From Anaerovibrio slackiae (lineage in GTDB: Bacteria > Bacillota > Negativicutes > Selenomonadales > Selenomonadaceae), in contig NZ_VUNR01000014.1 of the NCBI RefSeq assembly GCF_009695585.1, positions 16,809 to 80,808 of the forward strand: a stretch of 64,000 nt of DNA, read 5' to 3'. Position 1 is the first letter of the stretch; the number at the start of each line of letters is the position of its first letter. The notes under the pieces are model-generated. The model was not told the DNA's origin, searched no databases, and saw only the letters and a program-made list of their open reading frames with translations. Position numbers and translations under genes: made by a program. Positions 1 through 8,061 of the stretch are shown in pieces.

Positions 1-2
1 GC

Positions 3-794
3 ATGTATGCGTATCCGGGCGGTGCCAAGCTGGTGGAGGAGGCTCTCAGGATGGGGGCTGACTGCGTGGGGGGGATTCCTCATTTTGAGCTTGCCAGGGA
101 GTTCGGGGAGATGTCTGTGCGCAAGGCTGTGGAGCTGGCGGTGCAGTATGACAAGCTGATTGACTTGCATTGCGATGAGACGGATGATGACCAGTCGCGC
201 TTTTTGGAGCTGTTGACTGCCTTGGTGATTATGGAGGATATAGGGGAAAGGACTACGGCAAGCCATACCTGTTCCTTTGGCTCGGTGAATAATGCCTATG
301 CTTTCCGCATGATGGCAAATTTCAAGCGGGCGGGGATTAATTTTATTTCCTGTCCGACTGAGAATATTTATTTGCAGGGACGGCAGGACAGCTATCCGAA
401 GCGCAGGGGGCTTACCCGGGTGAAGGAGTTTTTTGAGGCAGGGATTAATGTGTGCTTTGCTCAGGACTCTATTTCTGACCCGTGGTATCCCCTGGGCAAT
501 GGCAATATGATGAATATCCTGGACCATGGGATTCATATCTGCCAGATGATGTCCTTTGAGGAGATTGACAGGGCTTTTGAGCTGGTGACTGTCAATGGTG
601 CCAGGACCATGCATCTGATGGATGAGTACGGGATTTTTGCTGGCAGGCCGGCAAGCTTCCTGGTGCTGGAGGCGGAGTCTGTTTTTGAGGCTATCCGCAA
701 CAGAGTTGGGGTGCTGCGCTCTGTACGCAAGGGTGAGGAGCTGTTTGTCCGCGAACCAGTGAAGATTTCAGTTTATCGTAGTGCTGGATTGTAA
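3..794 (+). CDS. codA: Cytosine deaminase, C-terminal part (5' end outside window)
   Basis: Amidohydrolase that deaminates cytosine to uracil in pyrimidine salvage, cytoplasmic. The visible 263 residues align along their length with the C-terminal two thirds of E. coli CodA: the metal/substrate motifs HCDE (residues 56-59), ASHT (85-88) and QDS..DPWYPLG (155-165), and the region LQGR..YPKRRG (124-135). The frame is open at the window edge, so the true start lies upstream. The catalytic Asp (E. coli D313) is kept, but E. coli H312, D314 and F316 are Q, S and S here, positions near the pyrimidine, so the substrate preference may differ. The last ten codons and stop lie inside hairpin repeat copy A, so the natural C-terminus was replaced. 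Isocytosine or another aminopyrimidine deaminase is an alternative. Confidence 0.88.
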   Translation: MYAYPGGAKLVEEALRMGADCVGGIPHFELAREFGEMSVRKAVELAVQYDKLIDLHCDETDDDQSRFLELLTALVIMEDIGERTTASHTCSFGSVNNAYAFRMMANFKRAGINFISCPTENIYLQGRQDSYPKRRGLTRVKEFFEAGINVCFAQDSISDPWYPLGNGNMMNILDHGIHICQMMSFEEIDRAFELVTVNGARTMHLMDEYGIFAGRPASFLVLEAESVFEAIRNRVGVLRSVRKGEELFVREPVKISVYRSAGL

Positions 795-1817
795 CTACGA
801 GCATATATTGAATGAAATAGTTTGACAGTTCGTGGACTCTGTTCAGACATTATTAAAAGGACAGGTAGCGGCAGTACCCATAGAAAACTCGCTCTCGCTC
901 TTAGCACAGCCTCGCGCTTCTAAGCTCCTGCATCGCTTACGCTCGCACTCGCTAAGAAGCGAGGCTGCACTCAAGGTTTTCCTTGGGTACATGCCGCACC
1001 TGTCCTTCTTTTAGTCTGAACAGATATGCACATAATAATCCAACTGCATTCAATTAGTATGCAACTGTAGCAACTAATTCTGACTTTACGAGCAAGCCTG
1101 AAAAGGAGGAGCCGGGAGGCTGACGAAACTTGCAATTGCCAACCGTTGCATAACGTATAGTGCAAATAAATAATTCTTTAGCCCAACTGTATAAGTTGCA
1201 TGGGATAAACTGCTAACCTTAGCATAAGAATATAGTGACATGTAAACAAGCCTGTTTATAAGAGCAGGTTGCCTTGCATAGTTGTTGGCAGTAGCGGGCC
1301 TCGTCAGCGCCCAGCCCCCCTATTTCAGGCTTATTCGTAAAGCTGTATGGGGCACTATGGTAACAAATAATGTATGTGGTTCTGTCATTTTGTTTATATC
1401 TGTTCAGACAAAGAAAGGGATGAGTGAGGACAGTACCCATAGAAAACCTTTGTTGTACATCGGTGCTTAGCGACTTGCAAGCCGTAGGCGTAGCAAAAGC
1501 TTAGCATCCGCTAGGCACAAAGGGATAACGAAACCCTATTGACATGAATTAGTTTCGAGGATAAATCCTTGTATGCTAGGCGGAGGAGGAAGGCATGGTG
1601 GTTCCATGCCGACCGACGACAACAACGCAGACAAGGATTTAGACCGAAAATAATCATGGATATAGGGTTTTGTTATCCCTCGAGCGAGAGCGTGTTTTCT
1701 ATGGGGAGCTGTCCCGCTCAGCCCATTTTTATAGTCTGAACAGAGTACACAAACTAACAAAACTTATCCGTTAATGTTCCCAAAGTCTCGTACCTTCACG
1801 ATGATAAACTGAAATTT
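765..1817. repeat. Long hairpin repeat copy A (paired modules)
   Basis: A 1053-bp non-coding repeat filling the gap between codA and the SDR gene. It begins with ATTTCAGTTTATCGTAGTG and ends with the inverted form GATAAACTGAAATTT. The left half (765-1160) is a type-1 module: TCTGTTCAGAC, then AGGACAGGT-GCGGCA-GTACCCA-AGAAAAC pairs with GTTTTCC-TGGGTAC-TGCCGC-ACCTGTCC and GTCTGAACAG, a hairpin of about 190 nt. The right half is an inverted type-2 module ending at 1817. The two halves meet head to head near 1160-1220. The same left half recurs at 24.5-24.9, 45.8-46.2 and 59.1-59.4 kb, and the right half at 45.3, 62.2 and 63.5-63.8 kb. Short open frames inside are chance products of the repeat. 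No transposase. Confidence 0.9.
1521..1680. repeat. Nested 160-bp palindrome in the loop of repeat A
   Basis: Near-palindrome inserted in the hairpin loop of the type-2 module of copy A. The outer arms are AGGGATAACGAAACCCTAT and ATAGGGTTTTGTTATCCCT, and the inner arms AAATCCTTGT and ACAAGGATTT. The centre contains the small dyad GGCATGGTGGTTCCATGCC. The same unit occurs inverted at 62358-62518 in copy F, but not in copies D and G, so it is a separate insertion or an optional loop module. Confidence 0.85.
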
Positions 1818-1876
1818 CCCAATATTGTAGTCGATATTATATGTGCACACATTTTGTTGAAGGATGGGAAGCGTTT

Positions 1877-2653
1877 ATGGATAAAGCAGGGAAAAAAGTT
1901 GTTTTGATTACCGGCGGCACGTCCGGTATCGGGCTGGCAGCAGCGGTGCTGTTTTTGCAGGATGGCTGGCAGGTGGCTGTCATGGGCAGGGATGCTGGAA
2001 AAGGGCAGGAGGCTCTGGATTATCTCAAAAAAAATGACGGAAAGGCCGGAAATATCGGGGAGGCAGTGTACTTGCAGGGGGATGTGTCCAGCATGGAGGA
2101 TTGCCGCCGGGCGGTGGCTGAGACAGCCGGGCACTTTGGCAGGCTGGATGCCCTGATCAACTCGGCAGGAATTTATTTTGAGCGTGCCATTGAGGATGTG
2201 GATGAGGAAGCATTTGACAGGATGCTGTCCGTCAACCTCAAGGGGACGTATTTTATGACCAAATACGCCATAGAGATTATGAAAAAGCAGGGCAGCGGCT
2301 GCATCGTCAACGTGTCCTCGGATGCGGGGCTGCAGGGCAACATGCTGTGCAGCACCTACTGCGCTTCCAAGGGGGCGGTGAATATGTTCACCAAGGCCAT
2401 GGCGCTGGAACTGGGGCCCTTTGGCATCCGCATCAATGCCGTCTGCCCGGGGGATGTACTGACGCCTCTGACTGAGGCACAGCTGTTGCAGTATCCTGAC
2501 CGGGAGCAGGCACTGGGGGAGATGGGCAGCGTCTATCCCTTGGGGCGCATAGCTTCTCCCGAGGAAGTTGCCTCCGTGATAAAATTCCTTTGCAGCCGGG
2601 AGGCGGGCTTTGTCAACGGTGCCCTGTGGAGCATTGATGGCGGGCTGACCTGA
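1877..2653 (+). CDS. Short-chain dehydrogenase/reductase (SDR)
   Basis: Classical NAD(P)-dependent SDR of 258 residues, Rossmann fold, cytosolic. Visible motifs: cofactor loop TGGTSGIG near residue 12, NSAG (family NNAG), catalytic Ser in NVSSDAG, and YCASK supplying the Tyr and Lys, followed by the usual PGDVLTPL segment. Similar to 3-oxoacyl-ACP reductase and glucose dehydrogenase-like SDRs; the substrate cannot be read. The ATG at 1877 is preferred over an in-frame ATG at 1841 because 1841 has no ribosome site, lies only 24 bases after repeat copy A, and the SDR fold begins right after 1877 (AAGGATGGGAAG lies upstream). The gene stands alone. Confidence 0.85.
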   Translation: MDKAGKKVVLITGGTSGIGLAAAVLFLQDGWQVAVMGRDAGKGQEALDYLKKNDGKAGNIGEAVYLQGDVSSMEDCRRAVAETAGHFGRLDALINSAGIYFERAIEDVDEEAFDRMLSVNLKGTYFMTKYAIEIMKKQGSGCIVNVSSDAGLQGNMLCSTYCASKGAVNMFTKAMALELGPFGIRINAVCPGDVLTPLTEAQLLQYPDREQALGEMGSVYPLGRIASPEEVASVIKFLCSREAGFVNGALWSIDGGLT

Positions 2654-2813
2654 CAGCCCGATGGGCGGATAATCTGAGCATAGCTGATTTTACTGATTTT
2701 ATGGTTGATGAATTGGCGCAAAATGTGATAAAATTTAGTTTAAAGTAATTGTAATTTTCGTTCAGGATAGGCTCCAGCAGTCAGGCAGCGAAGGATAAGG
2801 CAGAGGTGCAGGT

Positions 2814-3929
2814 ATGGGAAAAAGTTTTTTGCTGGTTACGGCATCCATTGGTTCAGGCCATGAAAAGGCTGCCAGTGCCATTGCCGAGGGCATACAGGCA
2901 TATTTTCCCGATGCCAGGATAGATACGGTTGATTTCATGCGCTGGGATACATCCTTTATCAATGCCTTCATGAAAAGCTGCTATCTGAAGATGCTGGCGC
3001 TGGTGCCCAATCTCTACGAGTTCATGTACCGTTTTACGGATGGGAACAGGAAGGGCGGCCTTATCCAGCTCTTGATGGCACAGGCTATGTCCCGCTCCAT
3101 CAAGAGGCTGGTCAGAAAATACAGGCCTGATGTGATTATCTGCACCCATCCTTTTCCGGCAGAGGCGGTGTCCCATCTGGGGGATAGCTGGCGGCAGCAG
3201 TTTGTGTCAGTGGCGGTGATTACTGATTATTCCGTGCATCGCATGTGGATTTGTCCCAATATGGACTTGTATTTTGTAGGCTGCGATTTTATGAAAAAGC
3301 AGCTGATTGCCGATTGCATCCGTGAGGATACCATCCATGTGACGGGGATTCCTGTGAGCAGGGATTTCTATCAGGCCTGGGACAAGGCTGCATGCAGGCA
3401 GGCGGCAGGGCTGTCGCAGGATTTGCCCGTGGTGCTCCTGATGGGGGGCGGCCTGGGGCTGGGGCGTATTGTAGCGGCACTGGAGCAGCTGGAAAAGCTG
3501 GAGCCAAGGCTGCAGCTTCTGGTGGCTGCCGGCAGGAATCATGAACTGAAAGCGCAGGCAGAGAGGTTTGGGGGAACTTCTCATCATTGCGTTCATGTCT
3601 ATGGCTTTACTGACAAGGTTTGTCAGCTGATGGGGGCATCAGATATATTGGTGACGAAGCCCGGGGCGCTTACCTTGACGGAGGCGATGGCAATGGGGCT
3701 GCCCATGGTGCTGCATGAGCCTATTCCGGGGCCGGAGACTGATAACGCCAGGTATATGTCAGGCTGCGGGGCGGCTGTGTGGCTCCATGCCGGGGATAAT
3801 CTGGCCTGTGTTATCAGGGATTTGCTGTCGGAGCAGTATGCGCTATCCGATATGGCCATGGCGGCACGCCGTCATGCCAGGCCGGGTACGGTGCAGGAGA
3901 TTGCCAGGGCGATAGAGGAATTGCTTTAG
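2814..3929 (+). CDS. MGDG synthase/UgtP-like diacylglycerol glycosyltransferase
   Basis: A 371-residue family 28 glycosyltransferase. The N-terminal half begins with the MGDG-synthase signature (TASIGSGHEKAASAI, residues 9-23) and the C-terminal half has the nucleotide-sugar region (VLLMGGGLGLG near 208; TKPGALTLTEAMAMGLP near 281-297; EPIPGPETDNA near 301). Relatives such as B. subtilis UgtP and plant MGDG synthases move a hexose from a UDP-sugar to diacylglycerol at the inner face of the membrane, making glycolipids. Peripheral membrane location is expected; no signal peptide is seen. AGAGGTG precedes the ATG. It stands between the SDR and a zinc-ribbon gene. Exact sugar and acceptor unknown. 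Confidence 0.85.
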   Translation: MGKSFLLVTASIGSGHEKAASAIAEGIQAYFPDARIDTVDFMRWDTSFINAFMKSCYLKMLALVPNLYEFMYRFTDGNRKGGLIQLLMAQAMSRSIKRLVRKYRPDVIICTHPFPAEAVSHLGDSWRQQFVSVAVITDYSVHRMWICPNMDLYFVGCDFMKKQLIADCIREDTIHVTGIPVSRDFYQAWDKAACRQAAGLSQDLPVVLLMGGGLGLGRIVAALEQLEKLEPRLQLLVAAGRNHELKAQAERFGGTSHHCVHVYGFTDKVCQLMGASDILVTKPGALTLTEAMAMGLPMVLHEPIPGPETDNARYMSGCGAAVWLHAGDNLACVIRDLLSEQYALSDMAMAARRHARPGTVQEIARAIEELL

Positions 3930-3992
3930 ATTTTTGCGGGGGTTGTTTTGTACATTTGCATGTACTGAAAAGAATAGGCGGAGTGAGGCAGG

Positions 3993-4778
3993 GTGGCAGT
4001 AAGTAAGCTGGAAAAAGGAAATGATGGCAGGTTTTCCTGTCCTGAATGCAGTCAGGCATTGGAATACCTGTCCGGCGGCCAGGTGCGGGTGGTCGATGGA
4101 AAGGTTGATTATGATAACGTAAAGCCAAAGTATATCTGCCGTAAATGCGGCAAATATTATCGGGAGCTTTTGAATACAGGGTATTATGATGTGTTTTTCC
4201 TGATGCCTGAGGATTTGGCGGCATTGGATAAGGAACAGGCTGCCGAGGAGGCTAAGGAGAAAGCAAAAAAGAAAAGCTTCACTGGCAGTCCGGTGACAGC
4301 CCTGATGACCAATGCCCAAGGGGGCTATGACTGCCCTGAGTGTGGCAAGGGCATGGTGCACAGCGAGGGCGGTGCCGTGCGCGTCATCAACGGCAAGGTG
4401 GACTACGAGAATGTTAAGCCCAGATATATCTGCTATGACTGCGGTATTTTTTATCGGGAGCTTTTGCGTTCAGGACTGTATGAGCGGTTTGAGCTGCCAG
4501 AAGATGAAAAGACGCCGCCTCCTCCGCCACCAAAGCCAAAGCGCAGGATAAAATCCACCGGGGAGCTGGCACCTATGCAGCTCAAGAGGAATGCCAATGG
4601 CTATTGCGAGTGTCCTAGGTGCGGCGCAGCTATGCGCTTTTTGGAGCCGGGGGCTGTGAAGATTGTGGATGGCAGGGCAGATATGTCCGATACGGTGGCA
4701 CGCTTTAAGTGCGATGAGTGTGACTCCTTGTACCGGCGGATTGCTACCACCAATTATTTTCAGTGGAGCGAAAAATAA
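3993..4778 (+). CDS. Protein with three zinc-ribbon repeats
   Basis: A 261-residue protein of unknown function beginning with GTG, preceded by GGCGGAGTGAGG. It is built from three copies of a roughly 55-residue unit: CPECSQ...CRKCG (about 16-52), CPECGK...CYDCG (about 112-148) and CPRCGA...CDECD (about 206-242). Each has two CxxC pairs about 30 residues apart, as in a treble-clef or zinc-ribbon fold, and each contains a VDGK/INGK/VDGR turn. Copies 1 and 2 are strikingly alike (GKVDYDNVKP and GKVDYENVKP, each followed by YRELL). The linkers are a charged helix (residues 73-93) and a proline/lysine stretch (about 171-185). No membrane segment. It directly precedes divIC. Nucleic-acid or protein binding is possible but not shown. 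Confidence 0.75.
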   Translation: MAVSKLEKGNDGRFSCPECSQALEYLSGGQVRVVDGKVDYDNVKPKYICRKCGKYYRELLNTGYYDVFFLMPEDLAALDKEQAAEEAKEKAKKKSFTGSPVTALMTNAQGGYDCPECGKGMVHSEGGAVRVINGKVDYENVKPRYICYDCGIFYRELLRSGLYERFELPEDEKTPPPPPPKPKRRIKSTGELAPMQLKRNANGYCECPRCGAAMRFLEPGAVKIVDGRADMSDTVARFKCDECDSLYRRIATTNYFQWSEK

Positions 4779-4869
4779 CAGTAAGCAAGATGGCAGATAA
4801 GGTGGCATGCCCCCGGTGGAGTGTGCTGATTTTGCCGTTTGGGATACGTTAAGCGGGGAGACGTTAGGT

Positions 4870-5181
4870 GTGGAAGACAAGGCAAGGAAAAAAGAAAAGG
4901 CAGGAGCTGGCAGGGGCTTCAACTGGTTCGCCATCCTGCTGGCAGCGATTGTGGCCTATGGCGGCTGGATTCTGGCTGACCAGCAGATGACTATGGGGGC
5001 TCTGGACGATGATATGGCTGCTGCCCGGGAAAGGCTTCAGGCTGCCCGTACAGAGAACCAGCAGCTGAAGGACGAGAATACCCGGCTGCAGGATGATGGC
5101 TATATCGAGAAGCTGGCAAGAGAGGAGCTGGGCATGACGCGCAAGGGTGAGATGCCATACATCTATGCCGATAATAAATAA
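4870..5181 (+). CDS. divIC: Septum formation initiator DivIC/FtsB-like
   Basis: Small bitopic cell-division protein. From the GTG at 4870 it has 103 residues: a basic cytoplasmic end (EDKARKKEK), one membrane helix (FAILLAAIVAYGGWILA, about 20-36), then a coiled coil (about 45-78, ERLQAARTENQQLKDENTRLQ) and the family's closing YIEKLAREELGMTRKGE motif. The family links FtsL and FtsQ/DivIB in the divisome outside the membrane. An upstream in-frame ATG (4807) would add 21 residues; GGGGAG nine bases before 4870 and the usual family length favour the GTG. The order divIC then yabR matches B. subtilis. Confidence 0.85.
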   Translation: MEDKARKKEKAGAGRGFNWFAILLAAIVAYGGWILADQQMTMGALDDDMAAARERLQAARTENQQLKDENTRLQDDGYIEKLAREELGMTRKGEMPYIYADNK

Positions 5182-5211
5182 TTGACACTTTGCCCTCTAT
5201 AAGGGTATAAT
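5182..5211 (+). promoter_or_regulatory. Sigma-70/SigA promoter of yabR
   Basis: Perfect -35 TTGACA (5182-5187) and -10 TATAAT (5206-5211) with an 18-base spacer, just behind the divIC stop codon and 36 bases before the yabR start. It gives yabR its own promoter. Confidence 0.8.
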
Positions 5212-5246
5212 GACGATTAAGTTAGATTTTTTGAGGAGGAAATGTT

Positions 5247-5753
5247 TTGTCCATTGAAGTTGGAAGTATTGTAGAGGGTGTAGTCAGCGGCATTACCAAT
5301 TTTGGCGCGTTTATCAACCTGCCGGATAACAAGGTGGGGCTGGTGCATATTTCAGAGGTGGCTGACGTCTATGTAAAGGATGTCAAGGACTTTCTGAAGG
5401 AGCAGGACAAGGTAAAGGTAAAGGTTCTGTCCATTGATGAAAAGGGGAAGATCGGGCTGTCCGTGAAGCAGGCTCAGGAAAAGAAGCCTGAGGAGCAGCC
5501 ACAGCGTGAGCAGAGGGGCTTTGCACCGCGTCAGCAGCACGAGGGCGGCAGCGGTTTTCAGCGCAGCGAGGGCTTCCGCAGCGCAGGTGGTGATTTCCGC
5601 CGGGGAGGTTCCCGTTTCGGCAATGCAGGCACGAATGCTTCCTTTGAGGATAAGCTGTCAAGGTTCCTGAAGGACAGCGATGAGAGGCTGACGGACCTCA
5701 GCCGCAAGACGGATAGCAAGCGCGGCGGCAGAGGTGGCGGACGCAGAAGATAA
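5247..5753 (+). CDS. yabR: S1-domain RNA-binding protein YabR
   Basis: A 168-residue protein. Residues 1-72 form one S1 domain of the kind found in polynucleotide phosphorylase (VGSIVEGVVSGITNFGAFI; VGLVHISEVA; VKVKVLSIDEKGKIGLSVK). The rest is a low-complexity Arg/Gly/Gln-rich tail with RGG-like pieces (GGDFRRGGSR, RGGRGGGRRR), fitting RNA binding. It starts with TTG after a strong GAGGAGGAAA site. The position after divIC matches B. subtilis yabR, but spoIIE, which follows there, is absent. It ends in a clear terminator. Confidence 0.88.
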   Translation: MSIEVGSIVEGVVSGITNFGAFINLPDNKVGLVHISEVADVYVKDVKDFLKEQDKVKVKVLSIDEKGKIGLSVKQAQEKKPEEQPQREQRGFAPRQQHEGGSGFQRSEGFRSAGGDFRRGGSRFGNAGTNASFEDKLSRFLKDSDERLTDLSRKTDSKRGGRGGGRRR

Positions 5754-5782
5754 TTTTGGCAATTATAACATAATTATGTGAG

Positions 5783-5811
5783 GAAGCACCTTTCGGGGGT
5801 GCTTCTTTTTC
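5783..5811 (+). terminator. Rho-independent terminator after yabR
   Basis: Stem GAAGCACC / GGTGCTTC with a short loop followed by TTTTT, 30 bases after the yabR stop. Confidence 0.85.
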
Positions 5812-5891
5812 GTAGCGGTGATTATTTGTAGCAGTGATTATTTTAAAAATCGCAAAATGCCAGGGAGAAAATACAGGAAAGATGATTTGTG

Positions 5892-7406
5892 ATGGATTTG
5901 TTGAAGTGCTTTGAGAAAAACTGGCGGGAAAATATTGCCCCGCCGGAGGGGGTGACAGTGCTGGCGGCATGTTCCGGCGGCATCGATTCCCTTGCCATGC
6001 TGGATATGCTGGACAGGCTGCAGGAGGTGCTTGGCGTAAGGCTGGCAGCAGCCCACTTTGAGCATGGCATCAGGGGAAAGGATTCCCTGGAGGATGCGGA
6101 GTTTGTCCGGGAGTTTTGCGGTGCCAGGGGCATCGAGTTCTACGGGGCGTCTGCTGATGTGCCCGGGGAGGCGGCAAGGGCAGGGGAGTCCTTGGAAACG
6201 GCGGCCAGGCGGCTCAGGTATGCTTTTTTGCGGCGGATTGCCGGGGCGCTTTCGGAAAAATACGGTATGGGTGAAAATCAGGAAAAGCTGGGCAGGGTGG
6301 TGATTGCCACCGCCCATCATCGGGATGACCAGGCGGAGACTGTCCTGATGCATCTTATCCGTGGCACCGGGCTCCGGGGGCTGGGGGGCATCCGGTGCCG
6401 TCAGGGGGATTTGGTGCGCCCCCTGCTTTTTGCCAGCAAGAGGGAATTGGCTGAGTATTGCAGGCAACGCAGGTTAGAACCGAGGCATGATGCCACCAAT
6501 GATGAGGCGGACTGCCTCAGGAACAGGCTGCGGCTGGAGCTTTTGCCCCTTCTTGCCAGGGAGTACAATCCGGCACTGGGGGATGTCCTTTGCCAGCTGG
6601 CGGATATTGCCCAGGCTGATGAGGATTATCTCCGGCAGGCGGCGGAAAAGCTGTGGCAGGAGCTGGCGGCAGAGGCGGAGCAGGGCTTTTGTTTTAACCT
6701 GGGCAGGTTTCTGCAGCTTTCTCTTGCCATGCAGAGGCGGCTGGTACAGCAGGCGGCCTTTGAGGTGAGTGGCTGCCAGCTTGCCTATGTGCAGGTACAG
6801 GCGGTTCTGCAGCTGGCGAAAAAAGGCAGGACAGGCACGGAGCTGCAGCTTCCCTTTGGTTTGCTGGCGGAAATTTCTTATAATTTTTTGTATATCATAA
6901 AAAAGACCATTCCATTTTCAGGAAATCATGGTACAATGGATATCGTGGGGGAGTTTGAGAAGATTTCCCTGCGTGTGCCGGGAACTACCTGCCTGCCGGA
7001 TGGCAGCCGCATTACAGCGGAGCTGGCAGAGGACAGGCAGCAGCTGGAGGTGCTTTTAAAGAGCGCGGCAGGTCATGCAGATAGTGCAGACACTGCAGCA
7101 GGCAATGCAGGCAATGGCGGCTGCATGGCAGTTTACGGCGATTGGGACAAGTGTAATCAGCCTCTGGCTGTCCGCCACAGGAAAAATGGCGACCGTGTCA
7201 GCATAGGCAACGGGCACAAGAAGCTGAAGGATTTTCTGATTGACAGCCGCATACCCAGGCAGCAGAGAGATGAGCTCTGGCTGGTGGCGGATGGCGGCGG
7301 TGACGGGAACATCCTGTGGCTGCCGGGTGTCAGGCGGTTTGCCGAGGCTGCGGCTGACGAGGGGACAAGGAAATTTTTTGTCCTCCGCATGATTAATAAG
7401 GGGTAA
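5892..7406 (+). CDS. tilS: tRNA(Ile)-lysidine synthase
   Basis: TilS attaches lysine to C34 of tRNA-Ile(CAU), so that it reads AUA; ATP-dependent and essential. The PP-loop SGGIDS is at about residues 28-33, followed by AHFEHGIRG, SLETAARRLRY, ATAHHRDDQAETVLM and RGTGLRGLGGI, the family's N-terminal ATPase signatures. The C-terminal half carries the substrate-binding domains (RNGDRVSIGNGHKKLKDFLID near 430). About 504 residues, slightly long, partly from a low-complexity Ala/Gly stretch (about 390-410). The ATG at 5892 follows AGGAAAG; a GTG directly before is possible. The order tilS-hpt-ftsH is the standard Firmicutes cluster, with only 13 bases to hpt. Confidence 0.94.
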   Translation: MDLLKCFEKNWRENIAPPEGVTVLAACSGGIDSLAMLDMLDRLQEVLGVRLAAAHFEHGIRGKDSLEDAEFVREFCGARGIEFYGASADVPGEAARAGESLETAARRLRYAFLRRIAGALSEKYGMGENQEKLGRVVIATAHHRDDQAETVLMHLIRGTGLRGLGGIRCRQGDLVRPLLFASKRELAEYCRQRRLEPRHDATNDEADCLRNRLRLELLPLLAREYNPALGDVLCQLADIAQADEDYLRQAAEKLWQELAAEAEQGFCFNLGRFLQLSLAMQRRLVQQAAFEVSGCQLAYVQVQAVLQLAKKGRTGTELQLPFGLLAEISYNFLYIIKKTIPFSGNHGTMDIVGEFEKISLRVPGTTCLPDGSRITAELAEDRQQLEVLLKSAAGHADSADTAAGNAGNGGCMAVYGDWDKCNQPLAVRHRKNGDRVSIGNGHKKLKDFLIDSRIPRQQRDELWLVADGGGDGNILWLPGVRRFAEAAADEGTRKFFVLRMINKG

Positions 7407-7419
7407 AGGAGTAGACAAA

Positions 7420-7956
7420 ATGTTAAATGATCTGGCAAGCGTGATGTTTGATGAAGCGGCACTGGCTGCCAAATGCCGTGAGATGGGGCAGGAGCTGACA
7501 AGGGACTACGAAGGCAAGGATTTGCTGGTGGTGGGTATTCTGAAGGGCTCGGTGATGTTTTTTGCCGACCTGGTACGCCAGATAAATGTGCCGCTGAATA
7601 TTGATTTTATGGTGGCTTCCAGCTATGGCAGCGGTACGGAGACCAGCGGCAAGGTAAACATCAAGAAGGACCTGGATGCGGATATCAAGGGCAGGCATGT
7701 GCTTCTGGTGGAGGATATTATTGACTCCGGCGTTACCATGAGCTGCCTGATGGCAGAGCTGGCAAAAAGGGAGCCTGCCAGCATCAGGCTGTGCGCCCTT
7801 TTAAGCAAGCCGTCACGCCGCCAGGTAGATGTGCAGATTGATTATTGCGGTTTTGAGGTGCCTGACGAGTTTCTGGTGGGATACGGCCTTGACTATGCGG
7901 AGAAGTATCGCAACCTGCCGGTAATAGGCGTTTTGAAGCGGGAAATTTATTCTTGA
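7420..7956 (+). CDS. hpt: Hypoxanthine phosphoribosyltransferase
   Basis: Converts hypoxanthine (and guanine) with PRPP into IMP/GMP in purine salvage. 178 residues, normal family length. Visible: LVVGILKGSVMFFADL (residues 34-49, substrate loop), the flexible SSYGSGTETSG loop (67-77) and the PRPP motif VEDIIDSGVTM (96-106). AAAGGAG ten bases before the ATG overlaps the end of tilS, so the two genes are cotranscribed and probably coupled. Confidence 0.95.
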   Translation: MLNDLASVMFDEAALAAKCREMGQELTRDYEGKDLLVVGILKGSVMFFADLVRQINVPLNIDFMVASSYGSGTETSGKVNIKKDLDADIKGRHVLLVEDIIDSGVTMSCLMAELAKREPASIRLCALLSKPSRRQVDVQIDYCGFEVPDEFLVGYGLDYAEKYRNLPVIGVLKREIYS

Positions 7957-7966
7957 GGTTATAACA

Positions 7967-7995
7967 TTGTAGAATGTGATAATTAATGCTATAAT
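7967..7995 (+). promoter_or_regulatory. Promoter of ftsH
   Basis: TTGTAG, 17-base spacer, then TATAAT in the extended form ATGCTATAAT, 67 bases before the ftsH start. The same ATGCTATAAT string precedes tRNA-Arg and the TRAP receptor gene. Confidence 0.7.
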
Positions 7996-8061
7996 TATTC
8001 TCTGTGAGGGTGTCGGGGCTTTTTGGCAGGTCGTGAGCCCTTGCGGAAGGAGGATGTGGAA

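Noticed and set aside
832..1760. Several open frames of 60-74 codons inside repeat A, and their counterparts in copies B, D, E, F and G
   Set aside because: They arise from the hairpin sequence on both strands, lack ribosome sites, and the best-conserved feature is base pairing rather than reading frame.
765..1817. Repeat family as a CRISPR array
   Set aside because: Units are hundreds of bases long, interspersed across the window and palindromic, without regular spacers or cas genes.
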